A DNA stretch of 21,925 nucleotides from Ophiothrix spiculata (lineage: Eukaryota > Echinodermata > Ophiuroidea > Amphilepidida > Ophiotrichidae). The first letter of the stretch is position 1. Each line of letters starts with the position of its first letter. The DNA is taken from the NCBI GenBank assembly GCA_000969725.1, contig JXSR01S019637.1, one strand, 5' to 3'. Made by a program: the position numbers and the translations under genes. This document shows positions 9,500-18,860 of this stretch, in pieces. The notes beneath the pieces are model-generated. The model searched no databases. It was not told the DNA's origin and saw only the letters and a list, made by a program, of their open reading frames with translations.

Positions 9500-9907
9500 A
9501 TGTGATGGCTCACCCCGAAAGGGGGACTTTGAAAATGGTATCAATTTTGATTTTATCATTTCATCTGTTGCAGCATTTTCTAAGCTTTAAAATGACACCT
9601 TACTTATTGAAATTGATCAAGGTGATCAAATTTTACTACAGAAAATCTGCTCGAAATTCTTATTATTTTCCTTATTTTTTGCTGCCTATTTTCATCAGTT
9701 TCTCTAAAAGTGTTCTTTCGCAAAGTCCCCCTTTTCGGGGTAGGTCATCACATATGTGTACCGCCGCGGCAAAAGGGTCCAGTTGTCGACTCCTACATGT
9801 TGCTCATTGTAGCATATCTGATGTATACAAATACCATACATTAGATATGCTACAAGGAGCAACATGTACGAGCCGACAACTGGACCCTTTTGCCGCGGCG
9901 GTACACA
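9500..9907. repeat. Nested pair of inverted repeats with long hairpin
   Basis: CACCCCGAAAGGGGGACTTTG (9511-9531) returns inverted at 9720-9740 together with flanking CATGTGATG/CATCACATATG. Directly adjoining is a near-perfect hairpin, 9755-9907, whose arms begin TGTGTACCGCCGCGGCAAAA and enclose ACATGTTGCTC and TAGCATATCT. The arms are about 70 bp. An open plus-strand frame across it is just the hairpin read through; it has no recognisable protein. Confidence 0.85.
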
Positions 9908-10280
9908 TATATGCAATAATTTCCCATACCACAGCATGGCAGAACTCAATAACTGATACTATTGCAGCACAATGATGACTGGTATGAGGAAAGCAATCAA
10001 ACTATAGCTTGTAGTAGGTCAATATTTTAATCATTGTAAGTATAAGGCAAAAAAAAAAACCAGTTAAAACTCGTTAACATGGAGTTCAATGTGTAATAAG
10101 AACTACTTGTTATCCAACATATTGATATTTATAGTGTAAGAGGTATTCTTTGGAATTGACATGGTAGCCCTCACATATTGTTTTGAGGTTGATCGCGGTG
10201 ATAAGTTTCTACCTACATCTTTTAAAAATGTTTTCTCAATTAATAGATTATGCTCTAAACTTAAAAATTCAGCAATAAAA
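9908..10280. other. AT-rich stretch with no recognised feature
   Basis: Nothing coding or repetitive that I can delimit. A phrase AATTGGGGTCACTAACC near 10281 has an inverted partner GTTGGTGACCCCATA near 11425, so the AGGTCA repeat may sit within a larger element of about 1.15 kb. Confidence 0.4.
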
Positions 10281-10311
10281 AATTGGGGTCACTAACCATC
10301 TAAGCTGGTTA

Positions 10312-10334
10312 TGACGTCATATATGATGACGTCA
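10312..10334. promoter_or_regulatory. Two palindromic CRE-type sites
   Basis: TGACGTCA occurs at 10312-10319 and again at 10327-10334, 15 bp apart. This is the full consensus for CREB/ATF factors. No gene is visible near, and the sites lie next to transposon-like DNA, so function is unproven. Confidence 0.4.
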
Positions 10335-10440
10335 TTTTCCTTTTAATGGACGATAACTTGAAAACTCGAACATTAGGTTACTTGGCGTAATTAACTTTTC
10401 TTATCTGTTCGGTGTTATGAAACCAAATTTTGACATTTCT

Positions 10441-11375
10441 GGTGATGAAAATTGTTTTTGTCTTGCCTGAACACAGTGAGGAAGAGACATACCAGTCACT
10501 TTTCTGTGCGCCGTCCGCCGTTCGCAGCATATCTCCGGAACCGTAAGGCCTACAGTAATGACACTTGGTGACATGAAGGGTCTCGGGATAAACTCACGCT
10601 GCGAAACTTGGGGGGGGGGGCATGGTCAAGGTCATTCAAGGTCAAAAGGTCATTTGAGGTCAAATCTCAAAAATGTTCGAAAAGTTCATATCGAGGTCCC
10701 CACATAGATGAAACTTGGGCCATGAATAGCCCTTGACCCAAGGTCAAAAGGTCATTTGAGGTCAAATTTTCAAAATGGTGAAAAAGTTGACCTGAGGTCA
10801 TTCTGAGGTCAAAAAGTTGACCTAAGGTTATCTGAGGTCATTTCAAGGTCACAGCCATATTTCATGAACCTTTGACCCCACATTAATTGAAATTGAAACC
10901 TTGAATAGCGCTTGACCCAATTTCAAGGTTAGTTGGGGGTCAAAGGTCATTTGAGGTCAAATTTCCAAATTAAAAAGTTGACTTGAGGTTATTACAAGTT
11001 CAAACATTTGACCCAAGGTCATTAAAGATCATTTTAAGGTCATAGCAATATCTTATGATCACTTGACTCTACATGGAGCACATGTGGACATTTGATATCC
11101 CTTTGCTCAAGGTTGATGTCCATCAAGGTCAAAAGGTCAAATTTTCACAATGGTTAAGAAGGTGACCTTAGGTCATCCGATGTCATTTCAAGGTTATGGT
11201 CATAACTTGTAGTAAACCTTTGACCCCACATGGACTAAACTTCTTAAATCTATGGTCAAACATTGACTAAACAATCACTAGTAAGGTGACCTTTTTTGGA
11301 TAATAAATGTTTCTGATGAAATCCTGCACGAACCGCCATCAGGCGAGACGTGTGGTTCGCGAACCAACTTGTTTA
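10441..11375. repeat. AGGTCA-rich repeat, copy 2
   Basis: From about 10611 the sequence is a degenerate tandem of AAGGTCATTTGAGGTCAAAT-like phrases with TTGACCTGAGGTCA and GCCCTTGACCCAAGG variants. By eye about 18 AGGTCA words read on the plus strand. The ends share words with copy 1 at 1570-2230 (right end GTGGTTCGCGAACCAACTTG). The front part (10441-10610) is GC-richer and non-repetitive, including CCGTCCGCCGTTCGCAGC. A run of ten G lies at about 10611-10620. Confidence 0.75.
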
Positions 11376-11755
11376 GATTTTACCCCATGTAATTTTATCT
11401 CCAGCTATATTTTTAAAACAGTTGGTGACCCCATATTTTTTCTTGATTTGACATGCACTTGACGTTCACAATTGACCAGCCAAAAATTAAAAATCTGTAG
11501 GCAGCAAATATTTGAAAAATCACCATATTTTGGTATAGGAAAACACGTAAAATGTTTCATCACTGAAGGCCAATTGGTTCGGGACTATTTCACATTATTT
11601 TCATGTTGTTCGGTGCTTACCTGGAAGACAATGCATAAATATCAAGTGCATGCATTACGTTTTGTGTATAAGGTGCAAATCTTACGCTTGGATACCAAGG
11701 CTGTGTTTTGTCAAAGTCAAAGCCGCTGACCATGGCCAACAACCGATTCTGTAAG

Positions 11756-12048
11756 GCACGATTCCCAATTCATGACGGAATGTCTTCCGACATACGAAAG
11801 GGCTTGAAGCAAGAGCCATGACAAAATGTATTTTGAGTCATGGCGCAAAAATATTAAAAAACTTTCTTCTTTGAAGTGATCTGTATAATAATAGAGGCCC
11901 TGGCAAATTTTTTCTGCATCATGCAAAACACTATAATACATCTGTATTTGAATCATGACTCAATATTTTTCTGCATCATGATGCAAGACAACTGCGTCAA
12001 GTCCTTTCGTATGACTCAAAAGCTTTCGTCATGAATTGGGAACCGTGC
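11756..12048. mobile_element. Foldback MITE (~293 bp)
   Basis: GCACGATTCCCAATTCATGA at the left pairs with TCATGAATTGGGAACCGTGC at the right. Further inward CATACGAAAGG/CCTTTCGTATG and TGCATCATG words also pair. Non-coding interior. Confidence 0.85.
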
Positions 12049-12149
12049 GTAATGCAGCCATCTAGATGTTGGTGAAAATTTATACCGTAATCATCTTTGA
12101 GGTTAATATGGTGGTCAAAATCAGTACCAATTCTCCTTTTTAAATTCCT

Positions 12150-12210
12150 GGTTTCATCATAATAATCACAACGCTTATTATCATCATCATAATAATCACA
12201 ACGCTTAATA
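12150..12210. repeat. 30-bp tandem duplication
   Basis: CATCATAATAATCACAACGC occurs twice, starting at 12155 and 12185, exactly 30 bp apart. Confidence 0.85.
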
Positions 12211-12211
12211 T

Positions 12212-13050
12212 TATCTGCTGGCCATGGTTGTTGCAAGATTTTTTTCACCAGAAAGGTCAACATTGTGCATTTGTTAAATTTTTTTTTGTCTGTACATGTA
12301 ATTTTGATTCAATTTTGCCAACTTCAATTCATGAATCTCTTTACAAGGAGTGTCGGAAGTCATTCTTTCCATGGAAGCTTTCCATAGTTCCAGGCCAAGA
12401 ATAAGGTCTGTTCAAAGACCTAGGGAACCAAATAGTTCATAATCAAAGCCGAAATTTTGCACTCAAGAATAAGGCCTAAGATATTGTTTGATTGGTGTAA
12501 CATTTTTGATGTCAACCCAGACTTTTTTTTTAAATTTTCCATGTGTATAATGATAAAAATAGTAAAAATAAGCATGGAAACAACATACTTTTCACCTTCC
12601 AGCTGCTTACAAGTCCGGAGAATGAAAAATTGGAAAAAATGTTGTTTCTCCATTAATTTGTGTGTCCTGTGGTTATTTAGTGTAAGTGTATTAATGTCAA
12701 AGCCAGAAGGAAAAAAAATCCGACCTAGCTACCCTGATTATTTTTTTTTATGTTATAACAATCAAACATTTTTTATGTCTATAAGTCAGGATAGCCATGA
12801 TGTATTTTCTTTTTTCTATGCAAATGTGTTTGAATTAAAAATAGCAAAAAGCTTATGTTACACGTTGTAATATTATTAAAATATCGAATATATCATAGTA
12901 TAGAGGTTTTAACTTCGCAGGTATGTAAATGTATGCCACATAATTGTATGCTTAATATAGCTGCACCTGAACTAAACGTACAGATTTTGTATTTCCTCAT
13001 CAATAATAGAATAAAATCGGAGGTTCCGTAACATTTTAATTTTGGTCCTC
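12212..13050. other. AT-rich stretch with no recognised feature
   Basis: A 137-codon plus-strand open frame covers 12457-12870, but it is rich in F, I, K and S as expected from AT-rich DNA and has no recognisable motif. I do not call it a gene. No RNA genes or repeat boundaries noticed. Confidence 0.4.
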
Positions 13051-13082
13051 TTGCTCCATGAGTTTGGAATGTTGAGTCACAG

Positions 13083-13608
13083 CCAAGGAAATTATAATGG
13101 GGAACCTGTACTTGCTGCCATTTTTATTTGACTGACATGTAAATTCAATGGAATGGTAGCCATCTTTGATTATCGCTCATGGAGGGTGAGTTATTGTACC
13201 TCTGGTATTTTACGGTTCTGCGTGCAACACTTAGTCTTCGAAAAGAATTATTTGGAAAATTTGGCGTACATAGATGCTATTTGAAACCATAGGCGGACTG
13301 GCAACGGTGGCGTTTTGGCGATCGCCACATAGGCCGCTTGGTTTTGGGCTCAGGGCTGGTTACTCACAAAGAAGAAAGAGGAAAGAAAACGGAGAAAAGA
13401 AAGAGGGAAAGGAGGAGAAAGAAATAAAAGAACAAAAGAGAAGAGAAGAAATAAAATGCACACGCTGTACATACATTAACTGAAGATTTACAAGATCTGT
13501 CTGGATATTGGGCTAAAGTCTGAACATATCCAGAGGTACAATAACTCTGCTCCATGAGCGACAACAAGATGGCCGCAAGGGCAGACTCCCCCTTTATAAT
13601 TTCCTTGG
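13083..13608. repeat. Foldback repeat, second member of the 3525 family
   Basis: Arms at 13083-13205 and 13530-13608 are inverted relative to each other: CCAAGGAAATTATAA with TTATAATTTCCTTGG, and CGCTCATGGAG...TTATTGTACCTCTGG with CCAGAGGTACAATAA...CTCCATGAGCG. The loop includes a purine-only tract (13364-13460, AAGAAAGAGGAAAG-type). Confidence 0.75.
13364..13460. repeat. Polypurine low-complexity tract
   Basis: About 95 bases almost entirely A and G on the plus strand (GAAGAAAGAGGAAAGAAAAC and similar). Open frames on either strand here are compositional artefacts. Confidence 0.8.
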
Positions 13609-13886
13609 TCACAGTGCATTTGTGTTTTGAAACATCATTACACATAAACCCTGATAGCACAAATATGTTGGGGTTCAAGGTCATAATTTTGTATATAAAT
13701 ACTGTTAACACCAGCCAAAATCATTTACCCAGTGACTTTTGAGTTAATGGGCTTCCATTGTATTCATTTTGTTAGAAAGTTAATTTTTAAATAATGATCT
13801 TTAAACATGAACTTGAACTGATCATTTTCTTTGATAGCAGATATTTAATAATTCTAACAGAGTATGTTGAGTTTTATTTCATAAAT

Positions 13887-14195
13887 CAGGGTTCCCGCGG
13901 GTCATGGAAAACCTGGAAAAGTCATGGAATTTGATTTTCAACTTCCAGGCCTGGAAAAGTCTTGAAATTTGATGAAAATGGCCAAAAGTCATGGAAAGGT
14001 CATGGAATTTTATTTTTCAGAGAAGAAAAACAAATAATAAGAATGACAGTAGCTGTCTGGTTAAAAATATTGGTATATGACAGATGAACAACCCTTGATA
14101 TACAACCCTGTTGTCTGAAAAAGGTCATGGATTTTTCATTATTTGGTCGTAGAAAAGTCATGGAATCTAATTGTGCCGAAGGTGCCGGAACCCTG
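13887..14195. mobile_element. hAT-like element with CAGGGTTCC ends
   Basis: The left end CAGGGTTCCCGCGGGTCATG and right end GTGCCGGAACCCTG are inverted. ATAAAT is directly repeated at 13881-13886 and 14196-14201. The interior repeats GGAAAAGTCATGGAA words. 309 bp and non-coding. The CAGGG end is typical of hAT; the visible duplication is 6 bp rather than the usual 8, possibly through decay. Confidence 0.85.
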
Positions 14196-14443
14196 ATAAA
14201 TTCCATTGATGGAGCAAGAAAATGCCTATATCCTATGCTTTTATTTAAAAACTTTAAACATTGAACATTTGTTGGCTGTTTTTTCTTTTCTTTATGCCAG
14301 TATTAGCAGTTCGATACTAAAGCCATTCGAAAGTCCAAGCTCAAATACTCAAAGGTTGCACATGCTATTGCTTTGATTTTGTCATGTGTAAAAAACACTA
14401 TTAATTTATTGATTTTGAATCTGTTAAATGTTCAGAACATCTA

Positions 14444-15487
14444 CAGTGTGTCCCAGAATGAAGTTATCAAGATTTCAATGCTGCATAATTCAAAAACTAA
14501 CTTATCACATACATTGAAAGTTAGAGACAATTATGCCTGATGTCTCCACTTGCTGTGGTGCAAAAATAAAGAAAATTCATGCATTAATTTTCTAGAAGTG
14601 AGCGTTTGAAGCTCTAGAGGAGTTTGGGCACTTTTCCCAGTTTGGAGAGGTCGTAAAAATCCAGTGGTAATTTTCAGCGGAAGTATGCGAGCAAGGATGT
14701 CATCTTTTACCAACATTTCTGTTTTGTTTCACTGCACTTCTCATTGATGCTGCATTGGAGTCTTAATAAAGGTTCAGCTGAATGTTAACTCAGCTTCTAC
14801 CTAATTGGCGTCCTCATGCTTTTTGTTTTTTGCAGTTCCTTCTGCCATCTGATATCATAAACTTTATATTTTCTGACATTATTAAGATGGGCTACTCGTG
14901 CGATGAGGATATCTGGCTCCTGGAAATGTTCAAAAATAAATCTTTTCATATTGTTTCAATGATACATGCACTTTGCAGATATTGGTCAATCATGTACAAA
15001 TTTCTCCATTACCAAATGAGCTGTTATGTTTGCTTTCAATTACCATATTCTTACAGCCACTGCTACCAGGGTACAAGCCCTTTAGAGACCTTTCAAAGGG
15101 CCCGCTAAATGATTTTCCTAAACGATTACTTAATAAAGTTTATCAAATGATTTTTACATATGAAAAGGAACCAGATTTAGATTAAAATAATCTTGAAAAC
15201 AAAAACACTTATAATTGAACAAATATTATCATGATTATGTCTGTAAAGATGGCGTTCTTCGTTGCCGTGGAATTTTTACAACTACCCAAACTGGGAAAAG
15301 TGTCCAAACTCATGTGGAGTTTCAAACGCTCACTTTTAGAAAACCTATGCATGGATTTTCTTCATTTTTGTACCACAGCAAGTCAAGACATTACGCATGA
15401 TTATCACCAAGTTTCATTGTCTGGGGTAATTTGGTTTTTGAATTATGCAGCATTGAAATCTTGATAACTTCATTCTGGGACACACTG
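14444..15487. mobile_element. 1044-bp foldback transposon, TA-flanked
   Basis: The outer 54 bases of both ends are identical as inverted repeats (start CAGTGTGTCCCAGAATGAAG) and flanked by TA (14442-14443, 15488-15489), as in Tc1/mariner-type insertion. Similarity continues inward at lower identity to about 14720 and about 15230, so each arm is roughly 260-280 bp. Shared inner words include AAAAGTGAGCGTTTGAA and CACTTTTCCCAGTTTGG-like. The roughly 500-bp spacer is not repeated and contains an exon-like segment (15057-15185). Confidence 0.88.
15057..15185 (+). other. Exon-like segment inside foldback transposon
   Basis: A pyrimidine-rich tract ending ccatattcttacag is followed by 42 open codons and TAA. 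The peptide starts PLLPGYKPFRDLSKG and ends YEKEPDLD, a balanced composition with charged and proline/glycine residues unlike the surrounding AT-rich noise. A second acceptor-like ttttttgcag lies at about 14825-14835 in the same spacer. It might be a captured host terminal exon or a piece of a transposon protein. I do not recognise it. A chance open frame cannot be excluded. Confidence 0.35.
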
Positions 15488-15611
15488 TATATTTCTCAGT
15501 GTTTTGTCAAAAATGGGTTTTGCAAGTGAAAACTGAAATTCCAGCATTTGCACTCAGCATTCAACAATTACAACTGCAGCATCTGTATGTATTTGCATAT
15601 GAGCCATTTTT

Positions 15612-15923
15612 CCTGGGGGGGGGGGTACTCATGTATAATGCTGCAGACACAGCATGGCCAAGAAAAATATGAATTAGGGTTGTTTTTTAGGACAGAAGGG
15701 TGAATCAGGTAACACCGTTTAGGGTATCAAAAACAGACATTTTCAAGAAATGGGGTACTTTTTTAAATCCCTAGTGTAAAACAGTAATGGTCAATTCCCC
15801 ATTTAGGGTATGAATAAGGGAAGAAGGGTATATTTTGGCTTCAGAAAAAATCACCCTTTAGGTGATGTTTTGAAAAACTGTGGTCACACTATGTCTGCAG
15901 CATTATACTTGAGTGCCCCCTGG
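15612..15923. mobile_element. Poly-G-ended element, member 1
   Basis: The left end CCTGGGGGGGGGGGTACTCA and right end reverse complement CCAGGGGGCACTCAAGTATA, both followed by TATAATGCTGCAGACA. GCCATTTTT is directly repeated on both sides (15603-15611, 15924-15932). The interior repeats TTTAGGGTAT phrases and is non-coding. Confidence 0.88.
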
Positions 15924-16149
15924 GCCATTTTTTTTCTTCAGATTTTAGATTGTGTATACCTAGTGTAATGGTAATATCAGTCATGGAGCTAAAATTGTGG
16001 TACATGTATTTGGGTCCTGGAAATTCAGGTGTAGATATTTGATTTAGAAATGGTAAAAAAATTGTAATACTTTATATTACTTCTATTCTACACAAATTTA
16101 AGACAGTTGATAGGTTAATGAAATTTTAAATAGGGTGCAGCTTCTAGTT

Positions 16150-16339
16150 CAGGGGTTCTCAATTAAATTTTTTGGCGGGCCATTAAGCACCAGTTCAAAA
16201 ATACATCTTGGAGGGCCGAATTAAGACCTTTTTCAATGCTTTTCCTATACACTTTTGTATTCTAGAGGCAATTGAAGGGCCAAATAAAAGTAGTTCGCGG
16301 GCCAAATCGGGCCCGCGGGCCGCTATTTGAGAAGGCCTG
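16150..16339. mobile_element. hAT-like element, GC-rich ends
   Basis: The left end CAGGGGTTCTCAATTAAATT and right end reverse complement CAGGCCTTCTCAAATAGCGG, with GGCGGGCC / GGGCCCGCGGGCC blocks. Flanks TTCTAGTT and GTCTAGAT agree at six of eight bases, a plausible decayed target duplication. 190 bp, non-coding. Confidence 0.8.
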
Positions 16340-16535
16340 GTCTAGATAAAATCAATTTGAATAGATGTCAAGAGCACCTGGTATTAGTTTTCACTTTTTT
16401 AGTGATTTTACCATCATTCAATGTTAGTATGCACCTGTTTAACATGGAGCATGCATAAGGTCTCAGGGTATCATAGCTTAGGCTCTCCAACATGGGTAAA
16501 ATTTAATACAATCCACAAACATTTAATGGTAATTC

Positions 16536-17004
16536 TTAGTCACTGAGTGCGATTTCACTTCCTAATAAGGAATTTTGCCCATCCATTATGAGACGATAGA
16601 TGACAGTGCGTTCAGCGTGAAACGCAGTGGTGCCGCGCGTTGAAAATCACGGCGCGATGCAGGTATGCGCACACATCCGGCGCGAACAGCTTTACTGGAT
16701 TTGGAATATTTCATGTTTGAATAGGGGTGTACGTTTTTCCAATGATAATGTTTATAGTTTTTGGCAATAATTTACATCGTTTTTGGTTTATAAATGACTC
16801 AAATTTGTGACTAAGAATGAGAATAAAAGATGGCGATTTATTGTTTTGCCTGTCATCTATCGTCTCATAATGGATGGGCATACATTATTTTTTCGTAATG
16901 GGCACCCCCTGCGGGGGCACCCATTACTCAAAATAATGTATGCCCATCCATTATGAGACGATAGATGACAGGCAAAACAAAAAATCTTATCTTTTATTCT
17001 CTAA
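16536..17004. repeat. Dispersed ~460-bp repeat, copy 2, with long hairpin
   Basis: Same orientation and boundaries as the copy at 4245-4698. The hairpin is at 16819-17001 and lacks the extra CGCGC present in the right arm of copy 1. One extra ~15-bp segment (GCGTTCAGCGTGAAACG) lies near its left part. Confidence 0.88.
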
Positions 17005-17148
17005 GTAATCAAAAGTTTTTAAAATAATTATGGTGGAATTTATGTTGGAGTGATATAAAACAAATATTAACTGTTTATTTCATGTGATGGGAAAATATAG
17101 CAATATGACAAATTCACTTATAAACCTAGTTGGATATTGTTATTATAC

Positions 17149-17481
17149 CCCGGGGGGCACTAAAATTTGAAAGTGGTAGGTATGTCTGGCACGAAGCACT
17201 GGATTGGGGTCGAATGAAATGATTTTGTGCAAAAAAATTATCCTTTTAAAATTGATTTTTGGGTTTAGTGATCTGAAATTTTGGCCAAAAATAATCCCCT
17301 GAGCTGAAAATGTTCAAATTTCTTGATCAGTGTTCGCTTTTGAAGCTAAAATATTAATTTTTTCCTCAAAAAGAGGGTTGCAAGAACTGAATCATGCTAA
17401 ATGGGCAGCCTAGATGCTTGAAAAGGGGTCTTGACCGCTGGACATGAGTACCCTGCTCATACACATGAGTGCCACCCCTGG
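17149..17481. mobile_element. Poly-G-ended element, member 2
   Basis: Ends CCCGGGGGGCACT and, inverted, CCAGGGGTGGCACTCATG. The 8-bp direct repeat TATTATAC lies immediately outside (17141-17148, 17482-17489). Non-coding. Confidence 0.88.
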
Positions 17482-17489
17482 TATTATAC

Positions 17490-18030
17490 GTACTTACAAT
17501 TCTGCAGCATTGTATATAGATATCCTTAATAATCAAGGTACCATATTAACAAACAGAATGTATAACAAAGTGTTATATTAAATAAAATGTATATTCTAGA
17601 ACCTTGTTTGCATATGCTGTTCTTTTTATTATAGCCTTTAAAAGGACCTCACTTTCATTTAATGGCCAAAATACATAATGGGGCTTCTTTGAGTAGTTAG
17701 AAATGGCTCTGGCATTACTCTGATCAATGTCATGTCTTATGTTCATTGCAAACTCAAACTTCATTGCTGCAAAATGGAAGATCATCACATTTGAGTAATA
17801 TAATTCCAAGAGCAATGGTAAAATTTGAGGCTTGTGGAATGAATCTGGGCTTCGAAAATAAACAACAATATGGTAGCAGCACAACATATTAATATGTTGA
17901 ATAAGAATTTGCTTTGCCATATTTCCGATGGTTTCCTTTATTTTGCAGATGCTCATAATTGTAAAGTCGCATCTAGGAAAGAGTATTTGGCCAAGCTGTA
18001 CATGACGATCTCTGCCTAAACCAGTTGGTG
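17490..18030. other. AT-rich stretch with one unproven 127-codon frame
   Basis: The minus strand is open from an ATG at 17956 to 17573. The translation has no motif I recognise, and an open frame of this length is about what chance allows in this much AT-rich DNA. No repeat boundaries seen. Confidence 0.35.
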
Positions 18031-18034
18031 CATG

Positions 18035-18291
18035 CCTTAGGTAAAAAAAAGGAACTCTGTCTCAGGTTCCTTAGGCCTAAAACACTTTTTTTTAGTCAAA
18101 AAAGGCTATTAGCACGCGGATTTTTTTTTTTATTACGTTTTTAGGTCACTATTTTTTTTCAGCCGAAGAAAAAAATAAAAAAACAAAAAATCTCCTTAAA
18201 ACCAAAAAAAAAAAAAAAGAAATGCAGTAAAATTCAAATTTTTAACCCTATGCGCGCGGGAAGCTGAGACAAGAGTTCTTTTTTTCTTTGG
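18035..18291. mobile_element. A/T-run foldback element
   Basis: GGAACTCTGTCTCAGGTTCC next to a run of A at the left pairs with GGAAGCTGAGACAAGAGTTC next to a run of T at the right. The interior has long A and T runs (e.g. near 18120 and 18207), including ATTTTTTTTCAGCCGAAG with its own small stem. Non-coding. Confidence 0.65.
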
Positions 18292-18360
18292 CCTTATAAC
18301 ATTTCCCAATGTCTTTGTACATGCAGTCATCCATAACTATGTATTCTTAACTGCAGAATT

Positions 18361-18366
18361 TTTATT
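18361..18366 (-). promoter_or_regulatory. Candidate polyadenylation signal AATAAA
   Basis: Minus-strand AATAAA lies about 460 nt past the phosphoesterase stop and beyond the 33-bp array. It is a canonical hexamer in a plausible place, but AT-rich DNA makes chance matches common. Confidence 0.3.
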
Positions 18367-18552
18367 GATTCTCCTGGTATATCAAAAGTCCACTTTAAAT
18401 ATAACATGCCAAGTACTCTCTGCCTATTACACAGAAATTATGCAATTTTGGGATTAGTAAATTAGATTACTGTCTACCATGATAAAATATTAATTAATGG
18501 GTACTTTTGGAAAACCTTTCTTTGCTTATCTTTATGGCCGAGTTTCCCCTAA

Positions 18553-18860
18553 CACAGGGCCAAACTTGTTTAGTTCCATCCCTGAGACCCCAAATATGTT
18601 TGAGCCCATCTCTAAATCAGATCAAAACTTGTTTTCGTCCATTTGTAGGTCAGATCTGAATATGTTTTAACCAAGTTGGGTCCACCTCTAAGACAGGGCC
18701 AAACTTACTTGGGACCACCTCCTTGCCAGGACCAAGTTTGTTTTGGTCCACTTCTTAGAGAGGGCCAAATTTGATTGGACCCGATTCTAAGTCAAGGCCA
18801 AACTTGTTCTGACTCATCACTAAGTCAAGGCCAAACTTGTTTGGGCCCGTCTGTAAGTCC
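18553..18860 (-). repeat. ~33-bp minisatellite spanning the stop codon and 3' UTR
   Basis: Plus-strand copies of GGCCAAACTTG-like units start at about 18729, 18763, 18796 and 18829 (33-34 bp apart), with more degenerate copies back to about 18553. The coding-strand unit reads GLTDGPKQVWP, the last 11 residues of the phosphoesterase. The following units keep the same frame (LSDESEQVWP, LRIGSNQIWP, LRSGPKQTW) but are interrupted by TGA where later units have TGT or TCT. Confidence 0.85.

Noticed and set aside
9463-9975. 170-codon plus-strand open frame
   Set aside because: It runs straight through the nested hairpins, so its translation contains the same sequence forward and inverted. No protein-like motif and no splice or promoter context.
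12457-12870. 137-codon plus-strand open frame
   Set aside because: Low-complexity poly-T/poly-A rich sequence, no motif, and no convincing splice sites.
13364-13711. Open frames rich in K/E (plus strand) and F/L/S (minus strand)
   Set aside because: They come from the polypurine tract and foldback arm, not from a gene.
15215-15464. Plus-strand frames similar to a minus-strand frame at 14531-14716
   Set aside because: The similarity is due to the two inverted arms of the foldback transposon; both are non-coding arms with no transposase motif.
17573-17956. 127-codon minus-strand open frame with an ATG
   Set aside because: No recognisable domain, composition dominated by I, K, N, F and Y as in AT-rich DNA, and about one frame of this length is expected by chance in a window of this size and composition.
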